DNA from: Methanomicrobiales archaeon HGW-Methanomicrobiales-3
Lineage (GTDB): Archaea > Halobacteriota > Methanomicrobia > Methanomicrobiales > Methanospirillaceae
Reading direction: 5' to 3'
Length of the DNA stretch: 64,000 bases
Assembly: GCA_002839605.1 (NCBI GenBank)
Contig: PGYK01000002.1
Span: forward strand, 62,001 to 126,000
Below are positions 16,321 through 25,993 of the stretch, piece after piece. The translations under genes and the position numbers were made by a program. Each line of letters starts with the position of its first letter. Position 1 is the first letter of the stretch. The notes beneath the pieces are model-generated. The model had not been told where the DNA came from. It saw only the letters and a list, made by a program, of their open reading frames with translations, and did not search any database.

Positions 16321-19300
16321 TTACTTTCCTGTCCACATGGCAAGCCACGGGGGCAGGACAAAGATGAACCGGAAGTCCTGGTCGGACCCGTAGTTGTTGC
16401 TGACGTAGAGCCGGGCAAAGTAGATGCCGGGGTCTGCGTAGAGGTGGGTCGGGTTCTCTTCAGTCGAGCTTGTGCCGTCACCGAAGTACCAGGTGCGGGA
16501 GGTCGGGTTATTGATTGACTGGTCGGCAAACTTGACCGTCATCGGGGGGGTGCCCCAGGTCTTGTCCGCAAAGATCACGGCGACCGGCTTCTTGCCGGCA
16601 GGGGTTGTTTCGCCTTTGACCGTGATGTAGTCGCTCTTGATCTCCATGTCGGTGCCTGCCGCATTGGTCACGACAAGCTTGACGGCGTATTTACCGGCAT
16701 TTGCATAGGTGTAGGTCGGGTTCTTCTCGGTGGAGTCAATCACGCCATCGTTGTTGAAGTCCCAGTTCCACTCGGTGATACCGGTACCCTTGCTCTTGTC
16801 GGTGAACTTGACGGTCAGGGGTGCCTTGCCGGACTGCTTGTTGGCCTTGAAGTTCGCGGTGGGCTTCTCGAGCTGGTTCACCCTGATGAACTCAGCCTTC
16901 TCCATGGTGTCGGAGCCGCCCGCATTGGTGACGGTCAGGCTGACATTGTACTTGCCGGCATTTGCGTAGGTGTAGGTCGGGTTCTTGTCAGTTGAGTCAG
17001 TGACGCCGTCACCGTTGAAGTCCCATGCCCATGCAATGATGTTCTTGCCAACCGACTTGTCGGTGAACTTGACGGTCAGGGGTGCCTTGCCGCTGGTGGG
17101 CTTTGCAATGAACTCAGCCGTGGGCTTTGCGGGCGGGACTGCCGAGACCGTGATGTAATCGGTCTTTGTCTCGGTGACCGTGCCGCCGCTGCCCTTGACT
17201 GCGAGGCTCACGGTATAGTTCCCGGGCGTCGCGAAGGTGTGACTGGGGTTCTGTTCAGTGGAATCAACGATGTTGTCGCCGTTGAAGTCCCAGCTCCAGC
17301 TGATGAGGCCGATGCCGGTGCTCTCATCCGTGAACTGGACGGCGAGCGGGGCATAGCCTGCGGTCAGGTTTGCGGCAAACGCAACGACCGGTGCGGGGAC
17401 CGGCTTTGCGACAATGAAGTCTGCTTTCACCGATTCGCTGCTGCCACCGGCGTTTGCAACGGTGAGGTTCACCGTGTAGTTGTCGGGCGCTGCATACGTG
17501 TGGCTCGGGTTCTGTTCGGTTGAGTCAACGATACCATCGTTCTCGAAATCCCATGCCCAGGTGTCGACCATGCCGGTCGAGTGGTCCTGGAACTCAACAA
17601 GGAGCGGGACAAAGCCGCTGGTCTGGTTTGCGGTAAAGTCGGCTACCGGGGGAGCCATGGTTACCGTGATGTACTGCTCGCGGGCCATCATGTCGGAGCC
17701 GCCGGCATTGGTGACGGTCAGGCTGATATTGTACACACCCGGAATGGTATACACGTGTTCGGGATTCTGTTCCGAGCTGTCAACAACGCCATCGTTCTCG
17801 AAGTCCCATGACCATGCGGTGATGGCTTCACCAACGGACTCGTCCGTGAAGAGGACGGTAAGCGGAGCCGTGCCTGCGGTTGCATTGGCGACAAAGCCGG
17901 CAACCGGTGCTGCGACCGTGACGGCGATATAGTCAGTTTTAACTTCGCTTGCTGCACCTGCCGTGTTGGCTACAGTGAGGTTCACCGTGTAGGTGCCGGA
18001 TGCGGTGTAGGTGTGGGCCGGGCTCATATCGGTGCTGTCAATCACGCCATCGTTCTCGAAGTCCCAGGCATACGTTGCTGCATTTGCCGAGGCGTCGGTG
18101 AACTGGACGGCAAGCGGCGCGGTGCCCGAGAGGGGCTCGGCGCTGAACTGCGGTACCGGTGCAGGTTCGCTGACCGTGATATACGAGGCTTCGGTCTTCG
18201 TATCAGAGCCGGCCGCGTTTGTTACTGTCAGGCTGACCGTGTAGGTCCCCGGTGCGGTGAAGATGTGCATTGGGCTCTGCTCGACATTGTCGATGGATCC
18301 ATCGTTTTCAAAGTCCCATGCCCAGCTGTCAATGGTGCCATTTGAGGCATCGGTAAACTGGACGGTCAGGGGCGCTGTGCCCGAGAGCGGGTCCGCGACA
18401 AAGCCGGCGACCGGCTTTGCGAGCGGTTCGGTGACGGTGATGAGCGCGTTCTGAGTTTCCGTATCAGATCCGCCAGGCCCGGTCACGGTGAGGTTGACCG
18501 TGTAGGTTCCTGCGGTTGTGTAGACAAACGCGGGGTTCTGTATGGTGGAATCAACGGTTCCATCGTTCTCGAAATCCCAGGCATACGCGGTGATGCTGCC
18601 GGCAGACTCGTCCGTGAACTGGACGGTGAGCGGTGCGTCACCATTGGTCGGGACTGCGGAGAAACCGGCAACCGGTGCCGGGGCGGTCACGGTGATGTAG
18701 TTGGGCTTGATCTCGTAGTCAAGGCCGCCCGGGCCGGTGACGGCCATGTTGACGGTGTACACGCCCGGTTCGGTGAAGGTGTAGGTCGGGTTCTGTTCAA
18801 TGCTGTCGGGCTGGAGATCGTTGTTGAAGTCCCAGTAGATAGCAGCGTACTCGCCCGAGGACTCGTCCGTGAACTGGACGGTGAGGGGTGCAACACCCGA
18901 AGTGGGGCTGGCCGAGAACCCGGCAACCGGCGGCTGGACGATGGTCGGCGTCGGGGCTGCGGTCACGGTGATGTAGTCGGTCTTTGTCTCCTCATCGGAT
19001 CCGCCAGTACCGGTAACGGTCAGCTGGACGCTGTAGGTGCCGGGGAGCGCATAGGTGTAGGTCGGGTTCTGTTCGGTTGAATCGATGGTGCCATCGTTGT
19101 TGAAGTCCCAGGAGTACCCGGAGACGTCACCTGCCGATGCATCGGTGAACGCAACGGTGAGGGGTGCCTCTCCATAGGTTGTGTCTGCGGTAAAGTCAGC
19201 AACCGGTGCCGTGGTTCCGGTCGTTACGGTGATGTAGTCCTCTTTGAAGACATTGTCAAAGCCGCCGTCACCGGAGACGGTAAGCTTGACCGAGTAGGAT

Positions 19301-20631
19301 CCTGCATCGGTATAGGTGTGGGTGCAGTCCTTTGTCATGCAGTCAACGGTGCCGTCATTGTCCACGTCCCAGAGCCACGAAGTGATCTGGCCGACAGATT
19401 CATCGGTGAACTGGACGGTCAGGGGGGCATCACCCGAGATCGGATCTGCGGAGAATGCGCCGACCGGTGCCGGAACGGTGCTGCCCGGGAAGGTGAGCTG
19501 GATAACGTTCCCTGCTACTTTCTCGCCGTCATCATAGACTGCGGTGATACTGAAGTAGTAGGTCTCGCCGGCAACAATGGAGCCGCCGAAGTCGCCGCCA
19601 TTATATCCGTCGCCCTCGCTGATGGTGACGGTTGTGGTGGTGCGGTCGGTGAACCAGTGCATGTACCCGTCAGCCGGGTAGGCCGGGTTCGGGTTGTCCT
19701 TCGAGATGACAACCTTGTAGCCGCTGAGATCAGCGTCATCGATCTGCTCCCAGTTCATGACCACGGTGCTGCCGGCAATTCCGGCAGTGACGACCGGAAC
19801 CGTGTGATCCGGTACCTGAGTGGTGGTCGGGGTTGGGGTTACAACATCGGATGCGGTGATATAATCTGCCGTGATCTCACTGTCGCTGCCACCGGTGCCG
19901 GTGACCGTAAGAGAGACCGTGTACGTGCCTGCTGTACCGTAGGTGAAGGTGGGGTTCTGTTCGGTGCTGTCGGTGGTTCCATCATTGTCAAAATCCCATG
20001 CCCATTCGCTGATCCCGTCACCGGTCGAGAGATCGGTGAACTGGACCGTGAGCGGGACGTCGCCGCTTACCGGGCTGGCCGAGAAGCCGGCAACCAGCGC
20101 GGGGATCTGGGTGGTTGTGGGGGTTGGTGTTACGGTGCCTTCAACGGTGAATGAGCCGTCCGCGATAGCGGGGCTCATGATACCGCCGTCGTCATCGTCC
20201 ATCTGATTTAAGGTGATGGTGATTGGGGTTGTTCCGGCCTCATCGGCGCGGAGGGTAAGGGTTGCAAGGGTGATATCGTTGGCATTGTCTGCAACGGTAT
20301 TCATGAGGTCTGCAGCTTTTATGGTAACAGAATCTGCCGGAAGGGTTCCTTTGTTGTTCAGGGTGGCCCATGCGGGGAACGAGACATCGGTGATCTCTCC
20401 CACGGCAGGATTGGTCAGGGTAACGGTCAGTGAATAACCGGATAAGCCGTCAGGCGCTTCGTCAAGGACGATAGCATAGTCGACCGTCTCTCCGGCTCCT
20501 GATGCCGTCACGTCCTGCCCGTTCAGCTGGAAAGCTGAAACCGGCAGGACCAGTGCGGCAAGGAGTACAAGCGTCACGAGAAGGGCAACAAAGCCATTCA
20601 TCGATCCGCTGCGGTTCTGTGTTGTATTCAT
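16321..20631 (-). CDS. Giant PKD-repeat surface protein with cohesin-like N-terminal domain
   Basis: A 1436-residue exported protein. A signal peptide (residues 1-33, ending VLPVSA) is followed by a 125-residue domain starting FQLNGQDVTASGAGETVDYA and closing with LATLTLRADEAGTTPITITL then DGSFTV, an order resembling cohesin domains. One PKD domain (about 175-260), a fibronectin-III-like domain (about 270-385), and 12 further PKD domains of about 82-90 residues follow. Each has the PLTVQFTD and WDFxNDG motifs. No C-terminal anchor is seen; it ends PPWLAMWTGK. Its ATG lies 3 bases past the stop of the upstream dockerin gene, with GGAG in that gene's end. It could act as the scaffold on which the dockerin proteins assemble. 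Confidence 0.85.
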   Translation of the reverse strand: MNTTQNRSGSMNGFVALLVTLVLLAALVLPVSAFQLNGQDVTASGAGETVDYAIVLDEAPDGLSGYSLTVTLTNPAVGEITDVSFPAWATLNNKGTLPADSVTIKAADLMNTVADNANDITLATLTLRADEAGTTPITITLNQMDDDDGGIMSPAIADGSFTVEGTVTPTPTTTQIPALVAGFSASPVSGDVPLTVQFTDLSTGDGISEWAWDFDNDGTTDSTEQNPTFTYGTAGTYTVSLTVTGTGGSDSEITADYITASDVVTPTPTTTQVPDHTVPVVTAGIAGSTVVMNWEQIDDADLSGYKVVISKDNPNPAYPADGYMHWFTDRTTTTVTISEGDGYNGGDFGGSIVAGETYYFSITAVYDDGEKVAGNVIQLTFPGSTVPAPVGAFSADPISGDAPLTVQFTDESVGQITSWLWDVDNDGTVDCMTKDCTHTYTDAGSYSVKLTVSGDGGFDNVFKEDYITVTTGTTAPVADFTADTTYGEAPLTVAFTDASAGDVSGYSWDFNNDGTIDSTEQNPTYTYALPGTYSVQLTVTGTGGSDEETKTDYITVTAAPTPTIVQPPVAGFSASPTSGVAPLTVQFTDESSGEYAAIYWDFNNDLQPDSIEQNPTYTFTEPGVYTVNMAVTGPGGLDYEIKPNYITVTAPAPVAGFSAVPTNGDAPLTVQFTDESAGSITAYAWDFENDGTVDSTIQNPAFVYTTAGTYTVNLTVTGPGGSDTETQNALITVTEPLAKPVAGFVADPLSGTAPLTVQFTDASNGTIDSWAWDFENDGSIDNVEQSPMHIFTAPGTYTVSLTVTNAAGSDTKTEASYITVSEPAPVPQFSAEPLSGTAPLAVQFTDASANAATYAWDFENDGVIDSTDMSPAHTYTASGTYTVNLTVANTAGAASEVKTDYIAVTVAAPVAGFVANATAGTAPLTVLFTDESVGEAITAWSWDFENDGVVDSSEQNPEHVYTIPGVYNISLTVTNAGGSDMMAREQYITVTMAPPVADFTANQTSGFVPLLVEFQDHSTGMVDTWAWDFENDGIVDSTEQNPSHTYAAPDNYTVNLTVANAGGSSESVKADFIVAKPVPAPVVAFAANLTAGYAPLAVQFTDESTGIGLISWSWDFNGDNIVDSTEQNPSHTFATPGNYTVSLAVKGSGGTVTETKTDYITVSAVPPAKPTAEFIAKPTSGKAPLTVKFTDKSVGKNIIAWAWDFNGDGVTDSTDKNPTYTYANAGKYNVSLTVTNAGGSDTMEKAEFIRVNQLEKPTANFKANKQSGKAPLTVKFTDKSKGTGITEWNWDFNNDGVIDSTEKNPTYTYANAGKYAVKLVVTNAAGTDMEIKSDYITVKGETTPAGKKPVAVIFADKTWGTPPMTVKFADQSINNPTSRTWYFGDGTSSTEENPTHLYADPGIYFARLYVSNNYGSDQDFRFIFVLPPWLAMWTGK

Positions 20632-20633
20632 GT

Positions 20634-21791
20634 CTATAACTCCTCGAATAGTTTTGTGATGTCGGCAAAGTCGATACGGCCGTTCCCGTTGAAATCAAAG
20701 TTCGGGAGCGGTTCGTTTTCTGTAATCCATTCCATATGGGTAAAGAACAGCGTGACGTCGGCAAAATCCGCCCTGCCGTTCCCGTTCAGGTCCTCAAAGA
20801 GGCCATCATCACCGGGATCGGTTGGTACGGAACTCATTCCGGGCAGCGGCAGGACCTGCGGCTGAAGAGAAAACTTCTGGACGCGGTTGTGCTGGCCGTC
20901 GCCGACATAGATGTTGCCGGAGGCGTCGACTGCGATGCCGGTCGGGGCATCGAACTGGCCATTGGCGGAGCCGAGACCTCCCCATTCCGTGATGAAGGTG
21001 CCGTCAGCTGCGAACTTCTGGACCCGGTGGTTCATTGTGTCGGTGACAAAGACGTTGTCCTCATCATCGATCGCGATCCCGCCGGGATAGTTGAACTGTC
21101 CGCTGCCAGACCCGCCGGATCCCCAGGTGCTGAGGAAGGTGCCGTCAGAGGCAAACTTCTGGACCCGGTGGTTCCACGTGTCGACAACGTAGACATTCCC
21201 GGCTGAGTCAAGGGCAATGCCGGCCGGGAACGAGAACTGACCTGTGCCCGTCCCCTGCGAACCCCATCGGGTGAGGAAGGAACCGGCCGCGTCGAACTTC
21301 TGGACCCGGTGGTTGCTGTTGTCAACAACATAGATGGTGCCGTCAGCAGCGGTTACGATGCCCCACGGATAGTAGAGCGAACCGTTGCCGGTTCCGGCCG
21401 AAGCGAACTTCGCCAGGTACGCGCCGTCAGGTGCGAATTTCTGGACCCGGTGGTTGTTGTTGTCCGTGACAAGGACATTGCCACTGCTGTCAAGGGCAAT
21501 GCCAAAGGGCATGAAGAACTGGCCGTTGCCCGTGCCCCCGGATCCCCATTTTGTGACAAAGATCCCGTCGGGGGTAAACTTCTGGACCCGGTTGTTCTCG
21601 CCATCGGCAACATAGATCGAGCCGGCGGCATCGATGGCGATCCCGACCGGCATCCGGAACTGGCCGTCGCCGGTCCCGGTCGATCCCCATTGGGTGACAT
21701 ACCCGTAGGTCTCCGCTGCCTGCACGCCCGGGATAAGGATGAGCAGGAGGAGGACGGGGATGAGCCGGACAATTGAGTGGTGGTGTTCCAT
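20634..21791 (-). CDS. NHL-repeat beta-propeller protein with C-terminal dockerin
   Basis: A 385-residue exported protein. After a signal peptide (LIPVLLLLILIPGVQA, about residues 10-26) come six NHL repeats of about 47 residues, each ending NHRVQKF or NNRVQKF and containing the spaced GNGQF/YVADG-type strands of a six-bladed propeller. Such propellers bind proteins, nucleic acids or glycans. Residues about 325-385 are a dockerin-like module with two calcium loops, DLNGNGRADFADV and DFNGNGRIDFADI. The gene is 5 bases from the upstream gene and overlaps the ribosome site of the giant PKD gene downstream, so it is within the operon. Confidence 0.88.
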   Translation of the reverse strand: MEHHHSIVRLIPVLLLLILIPGVQAAETYGYVTQWGSTGTGDGQFRMPVGIAIDAAGSIYVADGENNRVQKFTPDGIFVTKWGSGGTGNGQFFMPFGIALDSSGNVLVTDNNNHRVQKFAPDGAYLAKFASAGTGNGSLYYPWGIVTAADGTIYVVDNSNHRVQKFDAAGSFLTRWGSQGTGTGQFSFPAGIALDSAGNVYVVDTWNHRVQKFASDGTFLSTWGSGGSGSGQFNYPGGIAIDDEDNVFVTDTMNHRVQKFAADGTFITEWGGLGSANGQFDAPTGIAVDASGNIYVGDGQHNRVQKFSLQPQVLPLPGMSSVPTDPGDDGLFEDLNGNGRADFADVTLFFTHMEWITENEPLPNFDFNGNGRIDFADITKLFEEL

Positions 21792-21796
21792 AGCGT

Positions 21797-23365
21797 TCAG
21801 ATCTCCGTAAAGAGCGCCGAAATGTCGGCAAAGTCGATGCGATCGTTGCCGTTGAAGTCAAAGAGTGCAACCGGCTCGTTTGCCGCAACCCACTCCATCT
21901 GGTCGAAGAAGAGGGTCACGTCGGCAAAATCGGTACGGCCGTTCCCGTTGAGGTCTTCATACAATCCGTCGTTGTCCGGATCGGTCGGCGGGCTGGTCAT
22001 GCCCGGCAGGGTGACCGGCTGCTGCACGGTCTTCTCGGGCCCGAGCCGGATGATAGAGAAGCCGGGGTTGGGTTCATCTGCCTGGATGCGGGTGCCGCTG
22101 ATGACAAAACCGCCATCGGCAGTCCTCTCAATCGAGGCAACGGTCGAGTCAGGATACTGGGGAACGTACACGTTCTCCCACACGGTGCTGCCCGTACTGT
22201 CGACTTTGACAACGAGCGCTCCAGCGGAAGAACCAGCGACCATGAAGCCGGCGTCATCGGTCTCCACCACGCCACGGGCATCCGCGGACGGGCGGGACGA
22301 AGCCGGGGTTGATTCCCAGAGGAGGTTGCCGCTGCTGTCGGTCCGTACAAGGTAGATCATGCGGTGGCCGGATGCATCGACCGTGTACCCGGCAGCAATG
22401 AAGCCGCCGTCCGAGGTCTGCCGGACATCGTAAGCCCCGTTCTCCGGGTTGCTGCCAAACTCCTGCTGCCATGCGATGCTGTTGTCGGGATTGAGCCGGA
22501 CAAGGAGCAGTTTTGCTGCCGTGCCGCCCGCGGGGGTGCTTGTTCCTGCAAGGATGAAGCCGCCGTCCGAATTCTGCCGGATGCTCTCCGCGGACTTTGG
22601 AACTGTGCCGTCATAGGCGCCGGAGCCGGTGGTGGTTCCGCTGCCGTCCATACGGATCAGCCAGGCATCGCTGGTGGTTTCGTTCGGATGGTATGACCCT
22701 GTTATTCCTGCAAGGGCAAACGATCCGTCGTTTGTTGTGGTAACCGCGTTGAACTGGTCGGCATACCGGCTGTCTGCCCCGGGCCAGCTGCGCTGCCAGT
22801 AGGCACCGGGCGTGCCATCGTACCCGTCGGCTGCGGTGTGGAGGAGCCAGCCGTCGGTCTGTGGCGGGTTGAACGCCCGCGAGCCTCCGACAAAGACATA
22901 GCCGTCCGTATCGGCAACTGCATCAGTGAACGTGTCAAAGGTGCCGTCGGTTCCATAAAGCCATGCCCATTTCCACGTGGTGTTCCCGTTGACCGGCTCT
23001 TCAAGGACGATTGCTGCGCCCTGCGCCGATTCTTCGGTGCCGCCCTCGCGGGACTCGCCCGCGATCAGGTAACCCCCGTCAACGGCCGGGATAGCGGTCT
23101 TCCCATAGAAGTCTCCGTCCCAGAAGACAGCAAACTTCCAGAGCAGATCGGGCGCTGTCGTGGATGCGGAGTCGCCTGCTGCTGCAAGGCGCATGGGGCT
23201 TGTGGGTGTGTCGTCTCCAAAAACCCTGATACTGGCAGGTTCGATGGACGATCCGGCAGGGTCGGCTTCCGCAGAAACCGGTATGCATGCGAGCGCCAGC
23301 AGGACGCATGCTCCAAGAAAGATGGAGAACGCACGCGATCCGTTCGACTGCTGTGCATACTGCAT
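21797..23365 (-). CDS. Exported repeat protein with C-terminal dockerin
   Basis: A 522-residue exported protein. The signal peptide ends near PVSAEA (residues 15-33). The body has about seven repeats built around DGGFIxAG or DGGFVISG followed by a W-containing strand (e.g. SDGGFIAAGYTVDASGH), resembling delta-60/kelch-like propeller blades. The end is LPGMTSPPTDPDNDGLYEDL and then two dockerin-type loops, DLNGNGRTDFADV and DFNGNDRIDFADI. The second loop has D for G at one position. It lies 5 bases from both neighbours in the operon. The likely job is binding at the cell surface; no enzyme motif is seen. Confidence 0.85.
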   Translation of the reverse strand: MQYAQQSNGSRAFSIFLGACVLLALACIPVSAEADPAGSSIEPASIRVFGDDTPTSPMRLAAAGDSASTTAPDLLWKFAVFWDGDFYGKTAIPAVDGGYLIAGESREGGTEESAQGAAIVLEEPVNGNTTWKWAWLYGTDGTFDTFTDAVADTDGYVFVGGSRAFNPPQTDGWLLHTAADGYDGTPGAYWQRSWPGADSRYADQFNAVTTTNDGSFALAGITGSYHPNETTSDAWLIRMDGSGTTTGSGAYDGTVPKSAESIRQNSDGGFILAGTSTPAGGTAAKLLLVRLNPDNSIAWQQEFGSNPENGAYDVRQTSDGGFIAAGYTVDASGHRMIYLVRTDSSGNLLWESTPASSRPSADARGVVETDDAGFMVAGSSAGALVVKVDSTGSTVWENVYVPQYPDSTVASIERTADGGFVISGTRIQADEPNPGFSIIRLGPEKTVQQPVTLPGMTSPPTDPDNDGLYEDLNGNGRTDFADVTLFFDQMEWVAANEPVALFDFNGNDRIDFADISALFTEI

Positions 23366-23370
23366 AGCAA

Positions 23371-24483
23371 TCAGAGCTCCGTAAAGAGCGCCGAAATGTC
23401 GGCAAAGTCAATGCGACCGTTGCCGTTGAAGTCAAAGAGTGCAACCGGCTCGTTTGCCGCAACCCATTCCATCTGTTCAAAGAAGAGGGTGACGTCGGCA
23501 AAATCCGCGCGGCCGTTGGCGTTGAGATCCTCAAAGAGCCCGTCATTGTCAGGATCGGTGGGGATGCCACTCTGGCCCGGCAGGGTGACCGGCTCTTCGA
23601 CAACCGGGTTTCCATCCCAGCCGGCGATGCGGGCGAACATGTGCCACGCCGCATAGGCTTTCTGGTTTGCGTTCAGGGGCTGGCTGTGGGCCGAACTGCA
23701 GCTGTACCATTCGCCGGGGTGTGCGTTCTGCCACGCGGTTGCCCAGTTCGTGTCCCGGCTGCCGTTGCCATCCGAGTCGTAGTCGCAGTTGTCGTTGGCG
23801 AGCAGGGCCATATAATTGACAAGGCCGTCAGGATCGTAGCTCTCGATATCGGCAAAGTCAAAGAGGACCTTGTTGTTGGCCCGTGCATAGGCGCGGATCT
23901 GCTCGTTTCTCTGGTTCAGGTTGCCGTCCGCTCCCGAACCGGTCAGGTGGCCGGTCATGTACACGAACGTAACGCTGGGGTACTCGCTCTCGAGCTGGTT
24001 CATCAGGCTCAGGTACAGGTCGATGTTGGCCGCTGTTGTGTCGGCCTGCCCGCACCATGACCACATGATGACATTGACATCCGGGTTCGCGTTCAGGTAC
24101 GTGCGGGTGCGGTCTGCCCACGAGGTCCGGTCGGGGTTGCCGAGATCGCCGGACATTGCATAGTCGTGGAGGTCAAGGGCACCGCCCGTGCCGCCATTGT
24201 TCCACCGGTAGGTCTCGCCCCCGTAGGGCGCACCGGCAAACGATACGAGGCCGGTCATGCCGGTCGTGATCTGGCTGCCATGCGAGGTATGCCCGTAAGC
24301 TATATGGAGCGTCGATTTGGCATGATCTATCGCGCTTAAGGGAACCTCGTTGAGGTGGGTGCTGGTGTGGTCGATGATGATCGGCCCGCTCTGGGGCGCC
24401 GCAGCTGCCGGTAGACATACCATGCAGAGGGCGACAGCCAGCACCAGGAAGAGAAAAAATCTGGTTTTGTGCAATCGGTTCAA
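23371..24483 (-). CDS. Exported SGNH-like protein with C-terminal dockerin, first gene of the operon
   Basis: A 370-residue protein. I place the start at TTG 24483, because GGAGG lies 7 bases upstream and the protein then begins with a signal peptide (FFLFLVLAVALCMVCLPAAA). The longer frame to 24627 has no homology or ribosome site. The catalytic-looking domain has IIIDHTSTHLNEVPL, LHIAYGHTSHGSQI and VIMWSWCGQ, and resembles the domain of the fifth operon protein. Family assignment is tentative. The last 60 residues form a dockerin-like module with DLNANGRADFADV and DFNGNGRIDFADI. It heads the five-gene operon. Confidence 0.75.
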   Translation of the reverse strand: MNRLHKTRFFLFLVLAVALCMVCLPAAAAPQSGPIIIDHTSTHLNEVPLSAIDHAKSTLHIAYGHTSHGSQITTGMTGLVSFAGAPYGGETYRWNNGGTGGALDLHDYAMSGDLGNPDRTSWADRTRTYLNANPDVNVIMWSWCGQADTTAANIDLYLSLMNQLESEYPSVTFVYMTGHLTGSGADGNLNQRNEQIRAYARANNKVLFDFADIESYDPDGLVNYMALLANDNCDYDSDGNGSRDTNWATAWQNAHPGEWYSCSSAHSQPLNANQKAYAAWHMFARIAGWDGNPVVEEPVTLPGQSGIPTDPDNDGLFEDLNANGRADFADVTLFFEQMEWVAANEPVALFDFNGNGRIDFADISALFTEL

Positions 24484-24970
24484 ACATATTCCTCCGTTGT
24501 TATTCGTTGATTCAGCAGAGGAGAGGGAAAGGGGATAGCGAAAAAGGCGGCGGGAGTGTGCGGGAGATCCCCCGGAAGCGGGGAATCTTTTGTGCCTTTT
24601 TCGGTATCGTATGTGCTCCTCGTGCAATTGACTGCGGCCGGGTGTCAGGTAGCACAGTCAACAGAACAAAATCAAGAGGAACTGACTTAAATTCGTAAAT
24701 CCGCACCAGTTTGAACGTGGATATCTGCGGTTAGGCTGTTTAACCGGGAAAAAGTGACGGCTTTATTAACCGGATTGGATTTTTTTCTGCAGATAATTGG
24801 CTGCAACGGATGAGGAGCGGTTTTTTTGCATGGGTGGTTTGAAATGCGTGTGGGTATTGGAGTGCGATGCACGGGGGGAATCGGGCCATCTGAAACCAGC
24901 AGGGTTTCGCCGCCCCTGTTCAAATCCCAATCATTAACTCTCCACCCGCCAACCTCCATTCCGGGTACCC
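24484..24970. other. Upstream region of the dockerin operon, no gene seen
   Basis: This stretch of 487 bases carries a hairpin near 24565-24590 (GATTCCCC/GGGGGATC on the minus strand) and A/T-rich segments at 24690-24700 and 24760-24800 that could hold promoters for the operon (minus) or the 24971 gene (plus). Open frames here are short and have no recognisable product. Confidence 0.45.
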
Positions 24971-25309
24971 ATGCGGAAAACATCAGACCTTGTCAGCGAG
25001 ATGCTGACCGAAGCAAAAGACGCCTGGCTCATCGCAATCGTGGTCGGTTTTGAGACAGAACCGAAATTTGTCTTCAGCTCGCAGAACCATGCAATCGAGC
25101 GACTCAACCAGCACGTGACGAATGGCGGGGCGCCGCTCGGGCTGTTACGGTTCGACAAGGAGAACGGCACCATCCAGGGTTCATACCGCCCGTTTTTGGA
25201 ATATGAAAACGAGGAATGGGTGAACCACTATCTTGCCGGTCTTCTGGACCATGCCGGTGATATCGTTGCGCTGAGCCGGGAGATGCCAGACTTTCCTAAA
25301 GCGTACTGA
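24971..25309 (+). CDS. Hypothetical protein (112 aa)
   Basis: A small soluble protein with no family that I recognise. It begins RKTSDLVSEMLTEAKDAW, contains a conserved-looking LIAIVVGFETEPKF strand and PFLEYENEEWVNHYLAGLL, and has no Cys or metal cluster. Codon use fits the neighbourhood. There is no ribosome site of the usual type; the start is preceded by CCGGGTACCC. It stands alone between the dockerin operon (divergent) and a convergent Cys-cluster gene. Confidence 0.5.
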   Translation: MRKTSDLVSEMLTEAKDAWLIAIVVGFETEPKFVFSSQNHAIERLNQHVTNGGAPLGLLRFDKENGTIQGSYRPFLEYENEEWVNHYLAGLLDHAGDIVALSREMPDFPKAY

Positions 25310-25516
25310 TCCCAATCGCCACCTTTTTTTACCCACCCCCGCATTCCGATTATTACCCGCTGTATTTCCTGGAAAAGAGATTTCCAAAAATGATTAAGGA
25401 TGTTTCATGCACAGGTGAGAATCATTTCAGGTTGAATAGTATTAGTTCCTCTACCAAATACTTCCGGAACAGCCTCCGGGTTTGGCATGGTTTTTCCTTT
25501 TTCCGGATCCCCGGGT

Positions 25517-25993
25517 TTACCGGATTACCCGGTACCCCGAGCGGGTAAAAATCTCCTCCGCATTTTTCTCCCACACGTCCTCATCCTGAATATCAGTCAG
25601 CCGGCATCCGGTCTGCCAGACTGCGTGGAGGCGGGGGTCAGTTGTCGTGAAATGACGGCTCCCTTCTCTCACTCGCCCCACATGGTGGCCCGCAGGATCG
25701 AGGACCAGGATCCTGAAACAAGAGTATTGCCGGCAGAGTTCGGGCCGGGACTGGTGGACCGTGCAGATGAACCTGCCCGGAGCCCGCTCGCGTAAGAACG
25801 GGCATGCCAGCGAGGTTTTGGGGCTGGTGGCAAAAAAGAGATCCTGCTTGTCGGGGTCGAGGGTCACAACCCGCTCCTCCAGCGTTGCCGAGTACCCGAT
25901 CCTGAACGTGGTGGTGCCGGTCTGTTCGAGGATACTGATGATCTCCCCCATGGTGCTGCAGCAGTCCCCGCACATCTGGCATACAAACGCCAT
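25517..25993 (-). CDS. YkgJ-family Cys-cluster protein
   Basis: A 158-residue YkgJ-type protein that binds zinc or an iron-sulfur cluster through four cysteine groups: CQMCGDCC at residues 6-13, CPFL near 66, and CTVHQSRPELCRQYSC near 80-97. The ATG at 25993 is chosen because GGAGGGGG is 3 bases before it and the CxxCGxCC then sits next to the start, as in the family. Its molecular role is not known. It is divergent from msrB, with 244 bases between, and converges on the 24971 gene. Confidence 0.82.
   Translation of the reverse strand: MAFVCQMCGDCCSTMGEIISILEQTGTTTFRIGYSATLEERVVTLDPDKQDLFFATSPKTSLACPFLRERAPGRFICTVHQSRPELCRQYSCFRILVLDPAGHHVGRVREGSRHFTTTDPRLHAVWQTGCRLTDIQDEDVWEKNAEEIFTRSGYRVIR

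Noticed and set aside
15148-16518. Plus-strand frame of 456 codons
   Set aside because: It is antisense to the SGNH-like gene and the end of the giant PKD gene. No recognisable domain; a shadow.
16321-20631. Tandem PKD repeats considered as a CRISPR-like or satellite array
   Set aside because: The repeats are in frame, about 82-90 codons long and diverged at protein level, as in repeat proteins. There are no spacers.
20634-24483. Dockerin-like loops considered as ordinary EF-hand proteins
   Set aside because: The two loops are spaced and placed at the C-terminus in all three proteins in the way dockerins are; an EF-hand label would be less specific. Calcium binding is not tested.
24880-24945. 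TTCAAATCCC near 24920 looked like the T arm of a tRNA
   Set aside because: No acceptor, D or anticodon stems can be made around it.
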